A DNA stretch of 19,657 bases from assembly GCA_016650415.1 (NCBI GenBank), contig JAENVU010000080.1, positions 1 to 19,657 of the forward strand. Direction: 5' to 3'. Positions within the stretch are counted from its first letter, which is position 1. Each line of letters opens with the position of its first letter. A model generated the notes under the pieces. It was not told the DNA's origin, did no database searches, and saw only the letters and a list, made by a program, of their open reading frames with translations. Shown here piece by piece: positions 7,543-14,911 of the stretch. The position numbers were made by a program, and so were the translations under genes. The DNA comes from Acidimicrobiia bacterium (GTDB lineage Bacteria; Actinomycetota; Acidimicrobiia; IMCC26256; JAENVU01).

Positions 7543-8376
7543 GTGACGGGTCCGGGGTCGCATCGACGACGAAACATCCTGATTTTGTTGATCCTCACGT
7601 CGATCACGTTGATCACGTTGGATACTCGGGGCGGGAACTCGGGGATCGGTGGCCGCATTCGCAATACCGCGCGGGATGCGTTCGCGCCGATCCAGGACGG
7701 CATCGACTCCGCGCTGCATCCCATCGAGAACTGGTGGGACGGGGTCACCCGATCCGGAGACATCAAGGACGAAAACCAACGGCTCCGTCGTGAACTGCAA
7801 CAGGCGCGTGGCGCGGCGACCGCCGGCCGCAACGCGCGGCGCCAGATCGAAGAACTCTCCAAGTTGGCATCGCTGCCGTTCGCGCCGACCATGCCCGGCG
7901 TCGATGCGCAGATCATCCTGGGATCTCCCGGCAACTTCGAGTCGACCGTCGGGCTGAACAAGGGGTCAGGACAAGGGCTCGCACCGGACATGCCCGTGGT
8001 GTCCGGAGAAGGTCTCCTCGGCCGGCTCGCGCGTGTGTCGCGCCGGCGGTCGACGGTGTTGCTTCTCACCGACAAGGACTCTGCGGTCGGTGTGCGCGAC
8101 GTTCGCACCGGTGATCGAGGTGTGTTGAACGGCAACCCCGACTCGGCGCTCCAACGGCTCGATTCGATCGATGTGAAGGCCCTGGTCAAGGCCGGTGACG
8201 AACTGGTGACCGTCGGCAGCGCCGAAGGTCCGTACCCGCCTGACATCCCCGTGGGTCGCATCGTCGCGGTGGAGCACCCGCCCGGTGCCCTCGCCGCGCG
8301 TATCACCGTCCGGTTGTATGCGGATGCGAACCACACCGAATATGTGCGGGTCCTGCAGTATCCGGTGACACCATGA
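7543..8376 (+). CDS. mreC: Rod shape-determining protein MreC
   Basis: MreC is a bitopic membrane protein that activates PBP2-RodA and links them to MreB. The GTG at 7543 gives 277 residues. Basic residues 8-10 (RRR) precede one membrane helix at about 11-27. Residues about 74-107 (DENQRLRRELQQ onward) look like a coiled coil. The beta-domain repeats follow, with GLNKGSGQGLAPDMPVV, GLLGRLARVS and STVLLLTDKDSAVGVRDVRTGDRGVL. There is only a weak purine stretch before the start, so re-initiation after mreB is likely. The stop overlaps the mreD start (ATGA). Confidence 0.94.
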   Translation: MTGPGSHRRRNILILLILTSITLITLDTRGGNSGIGGRIRNTARDAFAPIQDGIDSALHPIENWWDGVTRSGDIKDENQRLRRELQQARGAATAGRNARRQIEELSKLASLPFAPTMPGVDAQIILGSPGNFESTVGLNKGSGQGLAPDMPVVSGEGLLGRLARVSRRRSTVLLLTDKDSAVGVRDVRTGDRGVLNGNPDSALQRLDSIDVKALVKAGDELVTVGSAEGPYPPDIPVGRIVAVEHPPGALAARITVRLYADANHTEYVRVLQYPVTP

Positions 8377-8888
8377 TGCTCCGATTCGGGCGGCTGGCGC
8401 TGATGTTGGTGCTGCTCGTCGTCCTCCAGACCGCGGTGTTTCCGCACGTGCGGGTCGCGGATGTCGTTCCCGACCTGGGCCTCGTCGCGGCGGTCGCCAT
8501 CGCGGTCCGGTACGGGCCGGAACTCGGTGCGATCTTCGGGTTCGTGGCCGGGCTCGCGAGCGATGTCTTTCTCCAGACTCCGCTCGGACTCTCCGCACTC
8601 GCGTTCGGACTGACCGCATACTTCGTCGGGATGCTGCAGCAGTCGCTCGCCCGTCCGGCGTGGTGGATGAACCCGCTGGTGGCCACGACGGCGGGCATCG
8701 TCGCCGGCGCGCTCTACGTGGGCCTCGGCGCCTTGGTCGGCCAGCAACAGCTCTTCGTGCTGCGTTCGGTCCGGATCATCCTGCTGGCCGGGGTGTACGA
8801 CGGCGTTGTGGCACTGGTCATATTCCCATTGGCCATTGCGGCGGCCCGCCCGCGGGTACCGGCGACGATCGGTGGGGCAGGATATTGA
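8373..8888 (+). CDS. mreD: Rod shape-determining protein MreD
   Basis: This is a small integral membrane partner of MreC. The 171 residues are strongly hydrophobic with roughly five or six predicted membrane segments. The first is LALMLVLLVVLQTAVF, followed by a VADVVPDLGLVAAVAIAVRYGPELGAIFGFVAGLASDVF-like region, which contains the family pattern of proline, Asp-Leu and Gly-Phe-xx-Gly-xx-xD. The ATG at 8373 overlaps the mreC stop by four bases, and a second Met follows directly. Sequence conservation in the family is low, so length, hydrophobicity and position between mreC and the PBP2 gene carry the call. Confidence 0.9.
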   Translation: MMLRFGRLALMLVLLVVLQTAVFPHVRVADVVPDLGLVAAVAIAVRYGPELGAIFGFVAGLASDVFLQTPLGLSALAFGLTAYFVGMLQQSLARPAWWMNPLVATTAGIVAGALYVGLGALVGQQQLFVLRSVRIILLAGVYDGVVALVIFPLAIAAARPRVPATIGGAGY

Positions 8889-8907
8889 GTCGGATGGGAC
8901 CCTCTCG

Positions 8908-10851
8908 ATGAGTACGCCGCGAATCCGCGCCAGTGTCATCAGCGTGATCGCCTTGGCGTTGTTCGGCGCGCTCTTCGCCCGGCTCTGGTACCTCCAGGTG
9001 GCGACCACCTCGGAGTTCGAGGCCGCGGCCGCGCGAAACTCGGTGCAGGAGATCATCGATCCGGCGCCGCGCGGTCGGATTCTCGACGTCAAGGGTCGCG
9101 TGCTCGTCGACAACCGGATGGCCAACGTCCTCACCGTCGATCGCACCATCACCGATCGCCAACAGCGTGAGGTGCTGCGCAAGCTCTCGGTACGCCTCGA
9201 TCGATCGCCGAAACAACTCAAGGCGCGCCTCGACGACCCGCGCAACTCGCCCTATACGCCGGTGCGGATCGCGGACAACCTCACCTACGAGCAACTCCAA
9301 TACGTCGCCGAACACCGTACGGAGTTCCCCGGGGTGCGGGCCGCGACCGTCCCGGTTCGCCAGTATGTGAATGGGTCGACCGCGTTTCACGTGCTCGGCT
9401 ATCTCGGCGAGATCAACGAGGCCGAACTCAAAGCTCAGGTCGATCCCCACGCATACCAACTCGGCGACAAGATCGGGAAGAGCGGCGTCGAGCTGACCTA
9501 CGAGTCGGACCTGCGCGGTCGGCCGGGAGTGACCCGAGTGGAGGTCGACGCGACCGGTCGTGTGGTCCGCCGTCTCGACAAGCGGCCCGCCCGAGCCGGA
9601 CACGACGTGCGACTCACGGTCGACCTCGATGTGCAACAGGTCACCGAGGCGGCGCTCAAGCAAGGTCTCGACGCCGCGCGCAAAGTGAAGGACCCGGCGT
9701 CGAAGGACAAGTTCCGACTCTTGAACGCGCCCGCCGGTGCCGCGATCGTGTTGGACACGACGGACGGGTCGGTCGTCTCACTGGCATCCGAGCCGGACTT
9801 CAACGCGAACGAGTTCGTCAACGGCATTCGCCAATCGACGTGGGAGTGGCTCGGAGACCCCCGGAACAACCTGCCGCTCGTCGACCGCGCGGTGTCCGGT
9901 ATGTACGCGCCGGCGTCGACCTTCAAACTCGTCACGGCGATCGCGGGCCTGCGCGCCGGGGTCGTCGATCCGACGACAACGATCGTCGACAACGCGCGGT
10001 ACGCGTACCCGACTGACCCGGACCACCCGTTCAAGGGTGAGGGCGCGAACGGCAAGGTCGACCTCCCGCGGGCGCTCGCCGTCTCCAGCGATGTGTACTT
10101 CTACCGAATTGGCGGTGAGTTGTTCGCCCGCCAGAAGCGTGGGGACCCCACCGGTACCGCGCTCCAGGACACCGCGCGCGAACTGGGATTCGGGGCGGCG
10201 ACGGGCATTGCACTGCCGACGGAGTCGGTCGGCCGTGTCCCTGACGCTGCGTGGAAGCAGGCCATCCACGACAAGAACCCCGCCGCCTTTCCGTACCCGG
10301 AGTGGCTCCCGGGTGACAACATCCTCTCGTCCATCGGGCAGGGCGACATGCTCGTCACGCCGGTCCAGATGGCATCGGCGTACATGACCTTGGCCGACGG
10401 TGGGACCCGCTATTCGCCGCGGCTCGCGGATGCCGTGTTCCGCGCCGGTGTCGACGCCGGCAATGCCAAGGACCTCGCGGCCAAGAAGGTACGAGATCTT
10501 GCCCCGATCAAGTTGGGGACGGTCGACATCCCACAGCGCGACGCCCTCATGGCCGGGTTCACGGGGGTCGTCGAGAATCCCAAGGGCACGGCGACGGCGG
10601 CCTTCGCCGGCTTCCCACCGGGTCTCGCCGCGGGCAAGACCGGAACCGCGCAGGTGCAGGGAAAGCAGAACACATCGTGGTTCGTGGGGATGACCCCGGC
10701 GGCCCAACCTCGATACATCGTGCTGGTCGTGGTCGAAGAGGGCGGCTACGGCGCCCAGACCGCGGCTCCGATCTCCCGGGCGATCATGGAGCAACTCAAC
10801 GGTCTCCCCGTCGGTGCGGTCACCAACGTCTCGCCGCCCGCAGGGAACTGA
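8908..10851 (+). CDS. mrdA: Penicillin-binding protein 2 (elongation transpeptidase)
   Basis: PBP2 is the class B transpeptidase that forms 4-3 peptide crosslinks in the lateral wall as partner of RodA. The ATG at 8908 gives 647 residues, with GGGA about 9 bases upstream; open sequence before it is a shadow of mreD. One membrane helix lies at about 9-30 (SVISVIALALFGALFARLWY), then the pedestal domain with PRGRILDVKGRVLVDN. The transpeptidase domain shows catalytic Ser337 in STFK (337-340), SSD (393-395, where other class B enzymes often have SxN) and KTGT (577-580). GQGDMLVTPVQMA is also conserved. It lies between mreD and rodA, six bases from the latter. Confidence 0.95.
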   Translation: MSTPRIRASVISVIALALFGALFARLWYLQVATTSEFEAAAARNSVQEIIDPAPRGRILDVKGRVLVDNRMANVLTVDRTITDRQQREVLRKLSVRLDRSPKQLKARLDDPRNSPYTPVRIADNLTYEQLQYVAEHRTEFPGVRAATVPVRQYVNGSTAFHVLGYLGEINEAELKAQVDPHAYQLGDKIGKSGVELTYESDLRGRPGVTRVEVDATGRVVRRLDKRPARAGHDVRLTVDLDVQQVTEAALKQGLDAARKVKDPASKDKFRLLNAPAGAAIVLDTTDGSVVSLASEPDFNANEFVNGIRQSTWEWLGDPRNNLPLVDRAVSGMYAPASTFKLVTAIAGLRAGVVDPTTTIVDNARYAYPTDPDHPFKGEGANGKVDLPRALAVSSDVYFYRIGGELFARQKRGDPTGTALQDTARELGFGAATGIALPTESVGRVPDAAWKQAIHDKNPAAFPYPEWLPGDNILSSIGQGDMLVTPVQMASAYMTLADGGTRYSPRLADAVFRAGVDAGNAKDLAAKKVRDLAPIKLGTVDIPQRDALMAGFTGVVENPKGTATAAFAGFPPGLAAGKTGTAQVQGKQNTSWFVGMTPAAQPRYIVLVVVEEGGYGAQTAAPISRAIMEQLNGLPVGAVTNVSPPAGN

Positions 10852-10857
10852 CGCGCC

Positions 10858-11994
10858 ATGGCCATCATCGCGTCCGACCGACGATCCCGGATCCAGGAAT
10901 CGCCGCTCCGTCATGTCGATCCGCTGCTCTTCGGCCCGCCCCTGATCCTCGGCGCGCTGGGTCTCCTCATGGTGTACGCCTCGACGCACCGGATCCTCGA
11001 GTCCGAACACCTCGATCCGATGTTCTTCGTCAAGCGCCAGATCATCGCGATCGTCATCGGGCTGGCCGCCATGGTGGGCCTGATGATGATCGACTATCGA
11101 CGGCTTCGCGAGCTGTCGCTCCTCGGGTACTTCGCCACCGTGTTGATGCTGGTCGCGGTGTTGAAGCTGGGCGTCGACGTCAAGGGTGCGCAGGCCCGGT
11201 TCGACATCGGTCCGTTCCAGGTGCAGCCGGGCGAGTTCGCCAAGGTGTTCCTGACGTTGGTCCTGGCCGCCTACTGCACGCGGCACCGGGAGGAGATGAG
11301 TGGTCGCCGCCTGGTGACCGCGTTGGCGATCTGTGCCGTCCCGATGGGCCTGATCATGCTCCAGCCCGACCTCGGCACCGATCTGGTGCTGATGGCGATG
11401 GTGTTCACGATCCTGACGATGGCGGGAGCCCGGGCCCGCCACCTCGTGGTGCTCGTATTGGTCGGATTCACCTTCGCGGTGGTCGCCGTGCAGGCCGGAG
11501 TGCTCGATCAGTACCAAATCGACCGGTTGACCTCGTTTGCGAATACCGGGGCCGATGCCGAACGCTCGGGGTACAACGCGAAGCAATCCGAAATAGCGAT
11601 CGGTGCGGGCGGGCTCACCGGGAAGGGCCTCTTCGCCGGTTCGCAGACCAACGGACAACACGTGCCCGAACAGCACACCGACTTCATCTTCACCGTGGTC
11701 GGTGAGGAACTCGGATTTGTCGGCGGTGCCGTGGTTTTGGGCCTCTTCGCGATTATCGTGTGGCGGACTTCCCGCGCCGCCCGGCTTGCTCAGGACCCAT
11801 TTGGAGCGCTCTGTTGCATGGGGGTCTTGGCGATGTTCGTCGCCCAAGTGTTCGAAAACGTGGGAATGGCGACCGGCATCATGCCGGTGACCGGAATCCC
11901 ACTTCCGTTCATGAGCTACGGCGGGTCGTCGATCATCGTGTCGTTCGCGTGCATTGGTCTGGTCGCCAATGTGCACATGAGGAGGTTCAGTTGA
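10858..11994 (+). CDS. rodA: Peptidoglycan glycosyltransferase RodA (SEDS family)
   Basis: RodA is the SEDS polymerase that joins lipid II into glycan strands together with PBP2. The 378 residues contain about ten membrane segments. Family motifs are QPGEFAK (123-129; more often QPSEFAK), QPDLGT (169-174), EQHTDFIF (271-278) whose Asp275 corresponds to the essential acidic residue of the large extracellular loop, VVGEELGFVGG, and the C-terminal GIPLPFMSYGGSS (11905-11932 region). The ATG at 10858 is six bases after the mrdA stop. The gene's last codons carry a strong AGGAGG that serves the overlapping downstream gene. FtsW is the paralog, but pairing with PBP2 and MreBCD favours RodA. Confidence 0.95.
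   Translation: MAIIASDRRSRIQESPLRHVDPLLFGPPLILGALGLLMVYASTHRILESEHLDPMFFVKRQIIAIVIGLAAMVGLMMIDYRRLRELSLLGYFATVLMLVAVLKLGVDVKGAQARFDIGPFQVQPGEFAKVFLTLVLAAYCTRHREEMSGRRLVTALAICAVPMGLIMLQPDLGTDLVLMAMVFTILTMAGARARHLVVLVLVGFTFAVVAVQAGVLDQYQIDRLTSFANTGADAERSGYNAKQSEIAIGAGGLTGKGLFAGSQTNGQHVPEQHTDFIFTVVGEELGFVGGAVVLGLFAIIVWRTSRAARLAQDPFGALCCMGVLAMFVAQVFENVGMATGIMPVTGIPLPFMSYGGSSIIVSFACIGLVANVHMRRFS
11980..11993 (+). promoter_or_regulatory. Strong ribosome binding site AGGAGG that sets a TTG start
   Basis: A full AGGAGG (11980-11985) inside the last rodA codons lies 5 bases before TTG at 11991, whose bases overlap the rodA TGA. It is the strongest Shine-Dalgarno in the window, and it decides the start of the L,D-transpeptidase gene. 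Confidence 0.85.
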
Positions 11995-12938
11995 AGGCGT
12001 CACCCGGCAGGGTCTTGGTCGGCGGCATCGTTGTCGCATTCGCGTTCGGAGGTTGCTCGAGCGGCGGGACCGAGCGCGCGGCCGTCCGCAAGTCGAACGT
12101 TCGCAAGGTGCACCGCACGACGACCTCCTCGTCGTCCACGACGACCTCGACCAGTTCGACCACGGTCACGACCGCACCCTTCGACGGCCTGCGCCCGGGG
12201 GACTCGGGTCCGGAGGTGTCGGCGCTCCAACAGCGGCTGGCCGAGCTTCACTACGACGTGAGCCCCGATGGCAACTACAGCTCGGGGACCATGCAGGCAG
12301 TGATGGCGTTCCAGAAGGTCAACGGACTCGGCCGTGATGGCGTGGCGGGACCCATGACGCGTCTGAAGCTCGCGAGCCCGGTGACTCCCGGCCCCTCCGT
12401 TCCGAGCGGCGGCTCGACCCGGGTCGAGGTCGACATTGCCCGCCAAGTGCTCTTCTTCTACAAGGGTGGCAGCCTCTTCCGGATCGTTTCGGTCTCGACC
12501 GGTAGCGGCGAACGCTTCTGCGTGAACGGCCGTTGTGCGACTGCGGTGACGCCGGGCGGTTCGTTCCGGGTCTCCGGCAAGGTCGGCGGCTGGCAGACGG
12601 GTGAACTCGGGAAGCTGTACAAGCCGTCGTACTTCAACGGCAACATCGCGATACACGGTGCGACCTCGGTCCCGGGCGGTCCCGCATCGCACGGTTGTGT
12701 GCGCGTGCCGATGAACTCCGCCGACTGGATCTACGCCTCGCTTTCCGTCGGGACGCCGGTCTACGTCCTCAACGGACCGCGGGTGCCCGCACCGTTCTCG
12801 GATGCGCCGCCGCCACCGCCGCCGCCGACCGTGCCTCCGACCGTCCCGCCGACGCTGCCACCTCCGACTGCCACGACATCGTCGACGTCGACGACGACCA
12901 CCACCAGCACGATGCCGAGTACGACGACGAACACGTGA
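11991..12938 (+). CDS. L,D-transpeptidase lipoprotein with peptidoglycan-binding domain (YkuD family)
   Basis: YkuD enzymes make 3-3 crosslinks between meso-diaminopimelate residues, a beta-lactam-tolerant alternative to PBP crosslinks. The TTG start gives 315 residues. The N-terminus is a lipoprotein-type signal (VLVGGIVVAFAFGG, then Cys22). A Ser/Thr-rich linker follows, then a PG_binding_1 domain (about 66-124: LRPGDSGPEVSALQQRL) and the YkuD domain (about 141-262). Catalytic Cys236 sits in SHGCVRVP, with His222 in IAIHGAT. Cys177 and Cys182 could form a disulfide. The C-terminus is a proline run then Thr/Ser-rich tail, probably wall-spanning or disordered. The lipobox is imperfect (Phe at -3, Gly at -2), so lipidation is likely but not certain. 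The overlap with rodA ties its synthesis to the elongation machine. Confidence 0.9.
   Translation: MKASPGRVLVGGIVVAFAFGGCSSGGTERAAVRKSNVRKVHRTTTSSSSTTTSTSSTTVTTAPFDGLRPGDSGPEVSALQQRLAELHYDVSPDGNYSSGTMQAVMAFQKVNGLGRDGVAGPMTRLKLASPVTPGPSVPSGGSTRVEVDIARQVLFFYKGGSLFRIVSVSTGSGERFCVNGRCATAVTPGGSFRVSGKVGGWQTGELGKLYKPSYFNGNIAIHGATSVPGGPASHGCVRVPMNSADWIYASLSVGTPVYVLNGPRVPAPFSDAPPPPPPPTVPPTVPPTLPPPTATTSSTSTTTTTSTMPSTTTNT
12807..12935 (+). repeat. Low-complexity Pro- then Thr/Ser-coding tract
   Basis: CCG/CCA/CCN codons encode a seven-proline run followed by PTVPPTVPPTLPPPT. ACG/ACC/TCG codons then encode a Thr/Ser tail to the stop. It is a coding repeat of the L,D-transpeptidase, prone to length variation by slippage. 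A similar Ser/Thr tract occurs near 12118-12178. Confidence 0.75.
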
Positions 12939-12942
12939 ACCA

Positions 12943-12964
12943 GGCCGAGTAGGCTCGGGCCGTC
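12943..12964 (+). promoter_or_regulatory. Candidate -10 box TAGGCT inside an inverted repeat, before the radical SAM gene
   Basis: TAGGCT (12950-12955) ends 9 bases before the ATG at 12965, predicting a leader of about 3 bases or none. No Shine-Dalgarno is present. The box is embedded in a hairpin-forming repeat, GGCCGAG (12943-12949) and CTCGGGCC (12954-12961), which pairs over seven base pairs with one bulged G. The repeat could be an operator, or a weak terminator for the upstream gene; the short spacing cannot separate these. Confidence 0.4.
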
Positions 12965-14911
12965 ATGACCAGTCTCTGGCCGCGGATCGAGCCGCTCTTG
13001 GCCGGGGTCGAGAAGCCCGCCCGGTATATCGGGATGGAGCGCGGCAGCCGGAGCCCTCACCACGGGCCGGGCGCGGTCTCGTGGCTTCTCGTCTACCCGG
13101 ATACGTACGAGATCGGGCTGCCCAATCAGGGGCTGCAGATCCTGTACGAGATCCTCAACGAACGGCCCGATGCCGCCGCGGAACGCTCGTACGCCCCGTG
13201 GCTCGACCTGGCCGCCGCGCTCCGGGAGCACGCGGTCCCGCTGTTCTCGGTCGACACGCACCGTCCCGCGGCCGACTTCGACATCGTGGCGTTCAACCTC
13301 TCCGCCGAACTGGTGTACACCAATCTGCTCGAGTGTCTGGACCTTGCGGGCATCCCGGTGCGCGGATCCCAACGTGATGAGGACCACCCCGTTGTCGTCG
13401 CCGGGGGTCACTGCACGTTCAATCCGGAACCGATGACCGATTTCGTCGACGCGTTCGTCATCGGCGACGGCGAAGAGCCGGTTGGCGAGATGACCGAGTG
13501 CATCGGTGACTGGAAACGGGCCGGTCGACCCGGCGGTCGTACCGGAATGTTGCGCGCCCTGGCGGCGGTACCGGGTGTCTACGTCCCGTCCATGTACGAC
13601 GTCGAGTACGACGGACCGGCGCTGCGGTCGGTGACACCGAGGTTCAACGATGTTCCGTCGGTGGTCGAGAAGCGGACCGTTGCCGACCTCGCAGAATGGC
13701 CGTATCCGAAAGAGCAACTCGTTCCACTGATCGAGGTCGTCCACGATCGGCTCAACGTCGAGTTGTTCCGAGGTTGCACCCGCGGGTGTCGGTTCTGCCA
13801 GGCCGGGATGATCACCCGCCCCGTACGGGAGCGGCCCGCAGATCAGGTGCGGGCAATGGTGGAGGCAGGACTCGCCCGCACCGGCTATGACGAAGTCGCC
13901 CTCACGTCCCTGTCGAGCGCCGATTTCAGCGGCATCGACTCCTTGGTCTCCGACTTGGTCAACGATCAAGTCGGCTGCGGGAATGTGGGCGTTTCGTTGC
14001 CATCGTTGCGCGTCGACGCGTTCACCGTCGGGATCGCCAGTGAGATCCAGAAGGTCCGCCGGACCGGTCTCACCTTCGCCCCCGAAGGTGGGTCGTGGCG
14101 ACTGCGCCAGGTCATCAACAAGCTGATCACCGAAGAGGATCTGTACGCCGCCGTGGAAGGTGCGTACTCACAGGGGTGGCGACGGGTGAAGCTGTACTTC
14201 CTCGTCGGTCTCCCCACCGAGATGGACGAAGACACGCTCGGGATCGCGGAACTCGCCCGCAACGTGGTGAAGATCGGCAAGCAGCACACGAAGCAGGCGA
14301 GCTGCACCGTGTCCGTCGGTGGATTCGTGCCCAAGGCTCACACGCCGTTCCAATGGTTCGGCCAGAACGGCATCTCCGAGCTGCGCCGCAAGATCACGAT
14401 GCTGCGCGATGACCTGAAGAAGACCGCGGCGCAAGTGCGCTGGCACGATCCGGAAGCAACCTTCGCGGAGGGCATCGCATCTCGTGGCGACCGCCGGATC
14501 GGTGCGGTCATCGAACGGGTGTGGCGAGCCGGCGGCACGTTCCAGGAGTGGTCCGAGCACTTTCAGCTCGGGCGCTGGACCGATGCCATGGCCGCCGAAG
14601 GGCTCGATCCCGACTGGTATGTGACCCGGCATCGGACTGAAGACGAAGTGCTTCCGTGGGACCACATCGCCGCGGGACTTCATCGCGATTTCCTCTGGCA
14701 GGACTGGCAATCGTCCCTCGCGGCCCATGGGCTCCCCGATTGTCGGTGGACTCCGTGCTACGACTGCGGGGTATGTACCGACTACGCCCTCGAGCATGTC
14801 GTGGCTGCCGCGGTGCCACCGGCGGGCGGAAGTCAGGGCACGGGTCAAGATCTCTCGAACGGCGGGGCGGTCCCCGTGGTGTTGTCGCCGACTCGGATCG
14901 CTGCGTCATGA
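12965..14911 (+). CDS. Radical SAM protein of unknown function (TIGR03960 type)
   Basis: This belongs to a widespread family that binds a [4Fe-4S] cluster and S-adenosylmethionine but has, to my knowledge, no assigned substrate. Length is 648 residues. The N-terminal 200 residues resemble the B12-binding-like region of other radical SAM enzymes (WLLVYPDTYEIGLPNQGLQIL, VVVAGGHCTFNPEPM, IGDGEEPVGEM). The cluster motif is CTRGCRFC (Cys271, Cys275, Cys278), followed by LTSLSSADFSGI and LPSLRVDAF. A second cysteine group near the C-terminus (Cys593, Cys598, Cys601, Cys604 in CRWTPCYDCGVC) may hold another metal. The last 40 residues look disordered. The stop overlaps the next start (ATGA). In many bacteria this protein is fused to the next family; here they are separate. 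Confidence 0.88.
   Translation: MTSLWPRIEPLLAGVEKPARYIGMERGSRSPHHGPGAVSWLLVYPDTYEIGLPNQGLQILYEILNERPDAAAERSYAPWLDLAAALREHAVPLFSVDTHRPAADFDIVAFNLSAELVYTNLLECLDLAGIPVRGSQRDEDHPVVVAGGHCTFNPEPMTDFVDAFVIGDGEEPVGEMTECIGDWKRAGRPGGRTGMLRALAAVPGVYVPSMYDVEYDGPALRSVTPRFNDVPSVVEKRTVADLAEWPYPKEQLVPLIEVVHDRLNVELFRGCTRGCRFCQAGMITRPVRERPADQVRAMVEAGLARTGYDEVALTSLSSADFSGIDSLVSDLVNDQVGCGNVGVSLPSLRVDAFTVGIASEIQKVRRTGLTFAPEGGSWRLRQVINKLITEEDLYAAVEGAYSQGWRRVKLYFLVGLPTEMDEDTLGIAELARNVVKIGKQHTKQASCTVSVGGFVPKAHTPFQWFGQNGISELRRKITMLRDDLKKTAAQVRWHDPEATFAEGIASRGDRRIGAVIERVWRAGGTFQEWSEHFQLGRWTDAMAAEGLDPDWYVTRHRTEDEVLPWDHIAAGLHRDFLWQDWQSSLAAHGLPDCRWTPCYDCGVCTDYALEHVVAAAVPPAGGSQGTGQDLSNGGAVPVVLSPTRIAAS

Noticed and set aside
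8806..8907. Earlier start for PBP2 inside mreD
   Set aside because: The extra residues (MWHWSYSHWPL onward) precede the membrane anchor without family support. The ATG at 8908 has a plausible ribosome binding site.
11760..11990. Upstream ATG for the L,D-transpeptidase within rodA
   Set aside because: The TTG at 11991 has a perfect AGGAGG and places a lipoprotein signal at the N-terminus. The extension is a frame shadow of rodA.
9778..12039. 753-codon antisense open frame opposite mrdA and rodA
   Set aside because: Same artefact: His/Arg/Asp-rich, no motifs, no start signal, opposite two confident genes.
12950..12961. Intrinsic terminator after the L,D-transpeptidase
   Set aside because: The hairpin at 12943-12961 lacks a T-tract and runs to within four bases of the next start codon. 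It is better listed as part of a promoter or operator candidate.
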